Assembly (NCBI RefSeq): GCF_052857255.1
Contig: NC_135497.1
Location: forward strand, 343,086,183-343,150,182
DNA: 64,000 nt
Direction: 5' to 3'
Origin: Amblyomma americanum
Lineage: Eukaryota > Arthropoda > Arachnida > Ixodida > Ixodidae
Part shown: in pieces, positions 22,846 to 31,652 of the stretch
How positions within the stretch are numbered: the stretch's first letter is position 1
Layout: each line of letters begins with the position of its first letter
The notes under the pieces: model-generated
Databases searched by the model: none
What the model was told of the DNA's origin: nothing
What the model saw: only the letters and a program-made list of their open reading frames with translations
Translations under genes and position numbers: made by a program

Positions 22846-23377
22846 CCTGCATTTTGTGTTCACTCAATCCGTGTTCATTTTGAAACCAGAAACCAACTCG
22901 TCTAGCAAGAAGTATTTCAAGAAGCAGCGGTTGCTGAGGACATCTGAAGCGCTTCACGATACGAACCACGAGCAGTGAGGATCCGTCGTCTTACACCAAA
23001 AGTGACGAGGACGAGGCAACTGCCGTGAAAAAATAAAAGAGCGAAGGAAGAGCGTGTTCGAAATGAGAGCGCCCTGAAAAAAAAGAAAAATAGGCAATGC
23101 TGTTGACGTAATTGGTCTGCATGCCTCAAGCACGTGCGCCGGCGGTACGGAACCTTCAACCCCGAGGTAACCGGATCGCGCACCTACAACGCTCCCTTTT
23201 CGGCCATCGGCGAGTGGGTCCATGAAACGCCCCGGTGTCACAACTTCGCGCACTTTAGCGTGCACTCTCAGACACCCTTAGATCGTGTGGAGTTAGCGGT
23301 CTCGGTCAGATAGGAGATGCCCTCGACTCAGCGTGGCAGGTTCAGCCAAGGACCAGCTACCAAGTTACAAAGGGGGT
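22846..23377 (-). other. Probable LTR-element leader sequence
   Basis: Sequence downstream (on the minus strand) of the LTR at 23378-24049. It begins with ACCCCCTTTGTAACTTGG and continues through a moderately GC-rich leader. An ATG-initiated minus frame at 23265-22954 (103 codons) has no recognisable Gag motif. The link to the LTR rests on adjacency and orientation only. The left part (22846-22950) may be plain spacer. Confidence 0.35.
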
Positions 23378-23769
23378 TGTCATCAGTGCCCACCTTTCGC
23401 CGGTCGCCAGCAAGAGAATGGGTTCACAAGCAAATCAAAGTTTATACAGCGAGGATACGGTGCAGAGGACTTCACAATCACTCGTACGAGCACGTAGAAA
23501 GTGGTTTACAAAAGAATGCAACTCGTACAAAAACACTTGAGAGAGACTGCAATACAACAAAATCTTTACACCTAAAGTGTGCTAACACACATAGACAAAC
23601 AAACAACGCAATTTGATCACCGGCCACGGCGACAGTCCGACGCCCTGAGGAACACGACGGGGCCGATCCGCAGGTTGGCGCACGTTGCCTCGCTGGTCCG
23701 TGGCTGGTCGAGTGGTGTTCTACCGGGAGTCGAGCGAGCGTGCTTCCTGAAGCTTAAACTGCGGCTCGC

Positions 23770-23803
23770 ACTGACAGATAGTGGTCCACGCCTCTCATTT
23801 ATA
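23770..23803 (-). promoter_or_regulatory. TATA box plus initiator core promoter
   Basis: Reading the minus strand, TATAAAT is followed about 29 bp later by TCAGT, with the presumed start at the A. Spacing and both motifs match the arthropod core promoter. It would drive transcription leftward, into 23377 and below. Confidence 0.55.
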
Positions 23804-23958
23804 GGTGCAATCCGCGTCTGTTCGTTCTTCGCGCCAATGCAGGCGCGCACATACACGCAGTATCAACTGCACAATTTTCATCTCCTTGCGAAGGGCGCGC
23901 GACCCCATTGGTCGAGCGCGGGAACCGGTTTCCAGAAGCATCCAGATCTTTCTATCAT

Positions 23959-23988
23959 GCCGCCGCCGCCGCCGCCGCCGCCGCCGCG
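23959..23988. repeat. (CCG)n trinucleotide run, about 10 units
   Basis: An uninterrupted GCC/CCG run inside the candidate LTR, upstream of its TATA box. Confidence 0.95.
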
Positions 23989-24049
23989 AGAGCGAAGGGG
24001 AGAGGGCGTCATTTAGCACGGTCGACATAGAGTAGAAATTACTCTGACA

Positions 24050-26114
24050 TTCTAGAGAAATCGATGGCTAGCGCAGCCATGTTTCCCTTGCCGCCACGCC
24101 GGCGAGTTGAGTGGAAAGGACAGCAGCAGACACAAGGTTACGTGCTCTCTGGGGTTCCTTCACCGCTGTTTTCTTTTATTTACGGTGCGCGCCGGCGCGA
24201 TTGCTTCCGCGCTGCGTTATTTTTTTTCGAATGTGTGACAAATTTTTTGACACCAGGCCGCATCCACACGCTGTACTGCGGTAATCACCGCCCCGCCCCC
24301 ACTTCCGGCATCCAATCGGATCTGGACAGGACATGCAAATAAATCTCATCTTATTCCTTCGTCAATTGCAATATGTTTTAATGCGATAGCAACACAACCC
24401 CGATTTCTGGAAAATCTCTCCGGCAGCCGGTGCTCTGTGAAGCCTCCCAGAACCACCGGCCACAGTTACCAGGTGGCAAAGTAGAGAGAGAAATATCACG
24501 CCGTTCAGTTGTAAACAAGGGAGGTAGAGGTAGGAAGGTGGCTGCCGCGAGAAGAACCCCGAGGGTCATATTCGTCGAGTGCTGTGCTGACGGCCGCGAA
24601 GGTGCGCGGTCAAAGGTCACCGGCATCCGCGACACCACATCGGGCCCACAGTGAACATCTGCGGTGCAGCAGTTGTCCTTGTGACGGCACATAACCACTG
24701 TGCAGATGTTGCCGCTTACCCCCACCCCCCCCTCCCCACTCTCGAATTCTTTCCGTGTTCGCGTAGCTGAAGCTTTGTAACTCGCCGCTTACTTTTATAC
24801 TGATTCGTTCATTAGCGTAAGATTCTGAATATTTATGCATCTTTGTTCGGTCATTACGCCGGTATTACGCACATGTTAATTTCACCATAGTATGTCTTTT
24901 GTCTTATCTACTTAACTTTGGAAATCCTCAGTCGTCTAGGCTTCATTTCCTTGCCTTTTGGAAATAACATTGTAGCTCTTAAGCTCTGTGAGTAACAAAG
25001 TAGCAACTTGATTCGGATTAAAGACTTGTTAGTCCAATCTGTTGTGTATGCACGTATCCAGCTTTCTCGGGCAAAAATGTTGAAAGTTGGGAAATCGTAA
25101 GACGCTGTTATGGAAATATTGAAGGTAATGGTTCTTTATTGTGATATGTAGCAACATTTTTCCTTTATAGTGTTTCCATCGATCACATCCAAGAGTTAAG
25201 GCGTCTATAGGAAACCAACAGGGAACGCTTTTGACGATTTCAAAAACGTGAATAGAAAAAAACATACAAGACTGGCGTTTGGTGATCTGTGGATATATTA
25301 TTTTTATAGGGAAATCTTATATATATGAAAAAAATGCGTTCATAAACGGTTTCTTGCTCCAAAATGCTTTTGTCCTGAATTTCTGGGTATCATATGTTTT
25401 CGATAAGCGGCCTGACCATTGTTACCGGTCAGCTGTCAGAATCTCTTCATCCGTGCTTGGGGTGGAGTAGTCTGCCTCTCAGCCTTCACCAACTCTATCC
25501 AGTTGGCAGCCGTGGGTTGGTCGGCCCCATTAATTATGCCAGTGCCTATTCTCCTGCACTTTCCTTCGGTTTGCTGTTTCGGGCATCTTTATAAGAATTT
25601 TTCTGTGCTTTTAACGGAGGCCATTCTCCCGTCACTCTTCATTTTAGCCGCTGCCCGAAGTGCCAGGCTACTCCCCCTCTTACCAGTGATCGGCTGCGTC
25701 AAGGCCATTGTCCCCGATTGATTTTTTGAGTCCCTGCTTGGCTTATGACAGCTTGGAAATGCTAACCAACGTCCGCACGGCTTCAAAGCAGTGAAAGGGA
25801 GTTCGTGCCTAGTGCGATGTAACGCCGGTGGATACCTGCCAGATACAAAAATAACTCTATTGTTAAAAAAGCACTGATTATGAAGGCAAGGTTGAAGGAA
25901 GGCCAAATATTTAATGATGAGGATGAGCAAGGAAAGGTAACACATGAAACAATTTGCCTTACTGTGGCCACCAGTGCAGTGTACACGTTTTGCTTTTGCT
26001 TAGCTGCAAAAAACGTAAGGGCGGTGCACCACAACGTGCGCACAAAGCTCGAAACCTGGTTTCCTATTGCGTCAATGCACAGCGCTTGCAGGCAACGTCT
26101 ACGAGTTGCCACGT
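24050..26114. other. Spacer without recognised genes
   Basis: Unique relative to the rest of the window. The first 300 bp is CpG rich; 24700-25400 is A/T rich. A forward frame of 100 codons at 25419-25721 overlaps an equally long minus-strand frame and shows no family signature. An AATAAA at 24337 follows ATGCAAAT but no gene leads into it. Nothing else can be supported. Confidence 0.45.
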
Positions 26115-26290
26115 AATGATTCATTATAGTCCACCCAACCGGAACTAAACAGCTGCAAAGAAAAGCTATACAACTTTGACAGAAACTTCACAGTTGGTGA
26201 AACATTCGTCCTGCCCCGGGAATCGAACATGGGACCACGGAATATACGAGGCGATCGGTCTTGCAACAAAGCTAACCAGGGCGGCTAGCA
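26115..26290 (-). mobile_element. Second type of tRNA-derived SINE, decayed
   Basis: On the minus strand the head reads GCCCTGGTTAGCTTTG (A-box-like) and ATGTTCGATTCCCGGG (B box) and is followed by a body with CGAATGTTTCACCAACTGTG and GTTCCGGTTGGGTGG. The body differs from the other SINEs of the window, so this is a separate family. No tail or target duplication was identified. Confidence 0.6.
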
Positions 26291-27267
26291 AATGTTACGG
26301 CGACCCAGAATCGATCAACAACTCCCAGCGGGAACGATGTTAGACTTTAGTCAAACGTATTTAGGCTAAAGCCCCAATGTCAGCAGGTCAACTGCGGAGG
26401 CTGGCGGAGGGGGGAGAGTGGCGAGTGCGTATCGCCATTCTGCTCTTGGACATGTATAGGGAGGACGCTGCAGCCGTATGTCGCACTCCAGTCTAGAGCG
26501 AAGACACGAACAGTGAGCCAGGGATTACGATGTTGTACGGCGACCCACTACTGCCACTGAATTTCGCGATTTACGCAACGACCATAAAAGTTAATATTTT
26601 TTCCCCTTTCCTGGCTGTCCACAGCAGCGTAACCAGCCGCGATAGGAATCTTGTTGATCTCCCTGCCATTGTCTGACCTCTCCCACTGATTTCTCTGTAC
26701 AGGTGTGTGGTTTAGTGATCGTGGTCAGTACTGTGCTGAGGGCACGTATTAGCTTGCTGAAAGTTATTTTCGTGTTGTTCTTCCTTACTTTGCGTTCAAA
26801 TGAAGATTTAAGTTTTCTCCCGCGGAAGCAATCTATCGTCTTAGGTATGCGACTATCTTCAAGGGCACAGCAACCACAACAATCTGTTAACCCCAACAAT
26901 AAACATACAAAATCTAGGATTCCTACGTTTATCAGCTTCCGGTAGAGCTTTTTCAGGTGCTGTCATTACGTGCTCGTTGACAATTTCATGAAACAGGCCG
27001 AATTTCTAGTTTAGAATCCTTGTAAAAATGCCTTACCTCTTTTACACCACGTTGTCTACCGTTGGCGCGTCTCTTTCTTAGCAACTCACTCGTTTGAGCA
27101 CTTCTGATTCCTGCCAGAGCTGCACCTTGCGCAAACGCAAAGGAATAGAGGAGAGAGAAGAGCAAGCATTATTGCACGAGCGCACGAGTTGGAGTTCCCT
27201 CATTCAGCGTTCGGCTATTGGAACGTAGACACCACACCTAGCGTTCCTATTTTCGCGACAAGCAGCT
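26291..27267. other. Spacer without recognised genes
   Basis: Contains a repeated phrase TACGGCGACCCA (26298 and 26536) and a G-rich stretch around 26400. From 27180 composition shifts to CpG rich, leading into the candidate exon. No other feature was recognised. Confidence 0.4.
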
Positions 27268-27654
27268 ATGTACAGTGCCTCTTTGAAGTCTGTTCCGCCT
27301 GGTCCTTCAGTCGGATCGCCGCCTGCTTCCACGGCCTCTCGACTCCTCTGTATTGGCGTGACGCCGCCGAGCGAGGACTGGGCTCCTGCCCCGGGGACTG
27401 CGGTCGCGACGTGGACTCGGCAAAGCGGTCACCTGGCCGGCAACAGGCCTCCGAGCTCTACCGCAGCCTTGTCGCCTCAATCCGACCCTGCGACAGCAAA
27501 CACGGAGGACACGCAGGTGGTGCCGGCCGCTGCTGCCGAGCTCCACATCGATGTGCACGGCGGCTGCATGTCCAGAAGAACGCCCGGCCTGGGCAGAGCC
27601 GTCAATCGACCACCGATCGACCACCGAGGTGCTTTGATCTGGAATGCTTCTCCG
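27268..27654 (+). CDS. Candidate first coding exon, unknown protein
   Basis: An ATG frame of 129 codons up to a consensus splice donor (CCG|GTGAGT, exon end 27654); the frame itself would stop at 27720 if unspliced. Codon third positions are mostly G or C and the translation is rich in Pro, Ala, Ser and Thr with no hydrophobic core, as in a disordered N-terminal region; no domain is recognised. It sits in the only clearly CpG-rich, single-copy part of the window. Against it: a second forward frame (27189-27683) overlaps fully, the start context is weak, and no downstream exon can be placed. It may be a first exon of a gene extending right of or through the duplicated units, or a 5' UTR. Confidence 0.35.
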
Positions 27655-27734
27655 GTGAGTTTGCTTTACTACCCACTTCCTAAGCGTGTTCGGCGGGTGT
27701 TTGATATGGCTTTGAACTGAAAAGCGGAGACGAG

Positions 27735-27794
27735 GGCGGGGCAGGGCCGGCGCCGCCGCCACCGAGCCGCATCATGTGACCGCCTTGACGTCAC
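27735..27794. promoter_or_regulatory. GC box and CRE in CpG-rich stretch
   Basis: GGGCGGGGC (27735-27743, Sp1/KLF type) and TGACGTCA (27787-27794, full CRE palindrome) lie within 60 bp in a CpG-rich segment just right of the candidate exon. They could serve a promoter, but no transcript is identified. Confidence 0.35.
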
Positions 27795-27923
27795 TACGCT
27801 GCACATTCGTCGTGCTGCCGTCGTCACCGCGCTCGGGTTGCAGCGCAAGAGTCATAGCCTTGCAATCCGCTAGAGGCGCACTTTAGTAGAGTTAGTTCTT
27901 GGGCTAGTTGGTATTCTTCGTTT

Positions 27924-28069
27924 AAGCTCTTAGTTTTTCAGCGCAACGGCACACGGCCAAATAGAAGAAGAAGGAAGAGATGGAGGGCGAACGCAGTGCT
28001 GTGTTGGTTCATGGTATGTTCCTTCTTTTCTGTGGCCGTGTGCCGACGCGCTCAAAAACTATGAGCTTA
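27924..28069. repeat. Inverted repeat (~50-bp arms)
   Basis: AAGCTCTTAGTTTTTCAGCG at 27924 plus GGCACACGGCCA pair with TGGCCGTGTGCC and CGCTCAAAAACTATGAGCTT ending at 28068. The arms also pair through the (GAA)-rich/TTCC part, leaving a loop of about 43 bp. It looks like the end structure of a repetitive element or a MITE; no target duplication was seen. Confidence 0.75.
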
Positions 28070-29054
28070 AACCGCTAGAGATTCTGAGTAGGAACTTGAA
28101 CGCGGCACTGAAGCTTTAGGCCATTGGCGCTCATTACGTTGACTGGCGTTGGCATTGCCCACGTTGTAGACTCTGATGACTTTGAGGAGAGGAAGGGTAA
28201 GTGGACACCCCAATCGCGCATTGAGGTACGCAGCGGTTGGTGAGAGAGCGAGAGAGATGTGGGCTGCATGCGTTAGCGCTGATAATGTTCTGGCAAACAT
28301 GCGGCACGGCACCATTAGGCCACAGTGGGTGTGCAACATCTCGCGATCAACCATTAATTTAACTGCCACGCACCAGAGTGCGCGCTGCCTATCCAGTGTC
28401 CGGAACGCACTCAACGTTACAGACGCCAAACTGCGTCTAGTTGCCCGACACACAACAGCTTTCGCTGTCTAACCATGATCATCATTAATAGTAAAATAGC
28501 AGCTAATATTTATGGAAAGAAACCAGCATCGAAAATCTCTTGATTTCCTCTCATATTTTGGTTGTGATACTATTTCAAGGTTCGTCATAACTCTAACTTG
28601 GAGGTGCAGTCACATTCTGAGCGGTCGCCGGGCTCTTGGAATAGTGGGGTAGAACTTACTAGCAAAATTTACTTTCTTGCTAACGGTTCCGACTCTGCAA
28701 TATCCGTGTAACAAAACACTGATGTGTGTTGATGCAATGCGATGTGACAAATCTGCTCCAGAAGCATTGATTTCACATTTATTTATTGTTTTATTTTCGC
28801 TTTTAGAATGATCACCTCCCATGGGATGTTTACATTTGCTTTCGCCCTCACATTGTGGTGTGGTGCTGCGTGTGCTCCCGTTGGGTCCTGGCTTCTGAAT
28901 GGTGGAGATGGCTGCGTGGGCTTTTGATGAGTGGAGGCTTCTGGAGGCAGCAAGTGGGTGTGTGGAACTTCCGCAGCGAGGAAGTGGGTGTGGAGGGTGC
29001 AAGTGTTTGGGTGAGTGAAGGCTCGCTGGTGGCATATATATTTCTGATGCGTGG
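28070..29054. other. Spacer, partly G-rich, no gene recognised
   Basis: The part 28850-29040 is strongly G/T-skewed with repeated GTGGAGG, GTGGGTGTG and GAGGCTTCTGG words, a degraded minisatellite. The rest shows nothing supportable; minus-strand frames there overlap the CA array. Confidence 0.5.
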
Positions 29055-29365
29055 GGGCTTCACACGCACACATAGACGCACACAATCGCAGATACACACA
29101 CATGAACGCACATACACGCGTACACACGCACGCACACACGCACACTTACCAATACACGCACGCACACACAGAAACACCTACACTCATGCACGTACACACA
29201 GACGCGCACAAATGCGCACACACCCACATGCACACGCACGCACACACACAGACGCACAATAGGCACCAACACGCACACATACACACGCACACTCACGCGC
29301 GCGCAGACACACTCACACGAACGCAGGGGCATAAAGCCACGCACTTACGCACGCACGCATGAAAA
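29055..29365. repeat. CA/CGCA-rich array at left border of unit B
   Basis: About 310 bp of imperfect CACACG, ACGCAC and ACACAG repeats, about twice as long as the corresponding array at 1341-1505. Frames across it on both strands are repeat translations. Confidence 0.92.
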
Positions 29366-31640
29366 CTAGCGCCCCTTGCAAACGTTGCTCATTAAATGTT
29401 TTCGCGCGAAGAAAACTACAACCCTCGTCTTTCAAGGAATGTTTGCTCATGTTCGCAGCGTACTTGCTTTACAAATGACTGGCGCTTGCTTTTTGCGACG
29501 CATCAGCAGTTGCTGGAGCAAATCTTGCGGCCACGGCAAGCAATAAGGCCGATCGGGGACAGCTCTTCAATAATAGGAATTTTACTCATTTTGGGGTGCT
29601 TTCGGGAGTGCGGCTTTGGCAAGGTAGTTTTCGTTTTACGTGGGTTTTGTAAAGCGACATCTTTAGTATTCCCGTTCGGGAGAGAACCCAGCGAAAAATC
29701 CAGATTGGTCCGAAAAGTGGCTACATAACGCTTGAAGTGGCGGGTTTGAAAGTCATTAAAGCTTTAGAAAACTGGTGATTACAACGTTGCAACATGACTC
29801 GAACGTTATTAGGATATCGAAGTATATAAGGTAAAGGAGTTGCGCTAAAAGAAAACTGGGCTAATTATTCGGCGATCGGACCCCTGACCTTCGGAGTTTA
29901 TGGACGCGGGAAACTCCTAGGCTCGTCGAGAAAAACTATTCTCCTTGGAATGATTCAGTTATTTTGGAGCGCGGTTCAATTTTTTGTAGCGAGACCTACA
30001 CGGGGCTACCAGTCAAAGATTTCGCTGTGCATGAGAGACGACAGTTGTGCGCATGCGCCGTTACTGTGGCAGCTGGAGAGAAGCAAGGTGCTGGCGAGCG
30101 CTTCGCCGTCGCCGAGGCTGCCGCCCGCTCCACCGTTAGAGCCGAGCATGACGTCACGCGGATGAGCAGTTGTACCCATGCGCCGATACTATGGTAACCA
30201 GAGAGGCCCCGCAGCTGCGCTGCGTTCTTCGTCGCCGCCTCGCCGCTCTATCACCCGAACTACATTGAACTAGAATATTTAATTCAGCGCCTTTTATCGA
30301 ACTCCTGTAAAAAGAGGCCTGTCTCAAATCGCTTCGTGTTTGCGAGAACTCCACGATTTTGTTTTTGAAGGATTTGCAACTTCCCTGAAGTCAGAAGCTA
30401 AAAACTGATGTAATTGGTCTTATCTATTGGATTTCTCAGACAAAACCGAAACCTCAATCAAAATATGTTGTCACTCGTGTCGTAGGGAGCGTACGGCACA
30501 TCCCAGCAAACTACCAATAACATCCCAACTAAAGGTCACCAGGTTTTTCTTGAAGAAGGAGGTTGTTGCAGACAACCCTGGTCATATTTAACTGAAATGC
30601 TGTCTACGTTCTTGGTGAAATATCAACATACTGTGTTTTTATGAAGGTACCGTAACGCCTTTGAGATTCAAATATGAATCTTTCACCTGTGGTGTTGCTC
30701 ACAAGTAGTGTTAGCACGTACGTTGCGTGCACAAGCTAATCAATCCTCGTTCTCTAAGTCAGAAATCATACTCAGAGAAGTGGTGTTGTGTCTTTCTTTT
30801 ATAATTCAACAAAATTTCAATAGTGTTGTATTATTCGCTGTCTTGAATTGCCAAATAGCCCGATCCGCCACAATTGCAAGTTATTGGTTCCTTGGGCGCG
30901 TTTGTGTGTTTCTCCGCTGCAGCGTTGTGGTGTCCCGTATTAACATTAACTTCGTCCATTTCTAAAACTTGCATTCTATTGTATTCGTAGCTGTCATGAT
31001 TGACCAACTGGCCGGATCAGCCACACTTCGGAAAGTACGCGTCTGTTGCGCGTCAGTTCGGTGTTCAGTATTTTGAATGGTTATTTCCTCTGCCCTACTT
31101 CCCTCTCCGCGAGAGAACTCACGCGCTGCTATTTATGCCCATCACCGAGCCCACTGATCGCCTTTCTCGGAATTCTTGAAGGCAGAGCACGCAGCGCAAC
31201 TCTGCCCATGCCTATCTTCCTGTGCCCATTCTAACTTGATTCTGGATGTTGCCGACATGCGTCTCGGTGAATAACCAGCGGAGCCGTCAGTTATGTTGTT
31301 GAGGGGCTAGGGAGACAGCTGCAGCTCGTCTTGAACATATTAGAGAAGTGTCAGGTGCCGTTGACGTTTGAAGTGGAGGGAATTACAGCCAGTGTTGCGC
31401 AATCCATCATAGAACCAGACTAGGAATGTATTTGCCAGAAGAAAATAATAAATCCCATTCCAAAGTGGCGAACCCAAAGAAGTTTTGTACCGCTGGCAAC
31501 ATTGACGTTCTCAACTACGGGTATGAAAACGATGACAGTAGTAGAAAAAAATTACGGGAACGAAATCGATCAGTTTGTAAGACAGGCAATTGGACTTTGG
31601 TGCCCCAGCGGCCAGGGCCGAGGGAGAAAAAAGAAGACGT
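29366..31640. other. Non-coding part of unit B
   Basis: Matches 1506-3490. A GC-rich insertion relative to A occurs at about 29990-30250. No gene recognised; the first ~76 codons of the frame at 31426 lie at its end and are not part of the RTE element. Confidence 0.5.
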
Positions 31641-31652
31641 AACACGAAGCTG
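31641..31652. repeat. Target-site duplication, left (12 bp)
   Basis: AACACGAAGCTG at 31641-31652 is repeated exactly at 34221-34232, bracketing the RTE element. Confidence 0.9.

Larger units (their letters stand above)
23378..24049 (-). mobile_element. Candidate LTR of a retrotransposon
   Basis: On the minus strand a ~670-bp segment begins TGTCAGAGTAATTTC and ends GTGGGCACTGATGACA, so it has TG...CA ends. It contains a (CGG)n run, a TATA box (TATAAAT, 23797-23803) and an arthropod initiator (TCAGT, 23770-23774) at the right spacing, then a T-rich part with TGTATAAACTTTGATTTG near the 3' side. No second LTR, gag or pol is in the window, so it is at best a solo or 5'-only LTR. An ordinary promoter with 5' UTR is the alternative. 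Confidence 0.45.

Noticed and set aside
25419..25945. 100-118 codon frames on both strands
   Set aside because: They oppose each other, have no domain and no splice or promoter support.
28783..29362. Several frames of 94-135 codons on both strands
   Set aside because: All cross the CA-rich array and the G-rich stretch beside it; composition explains them.
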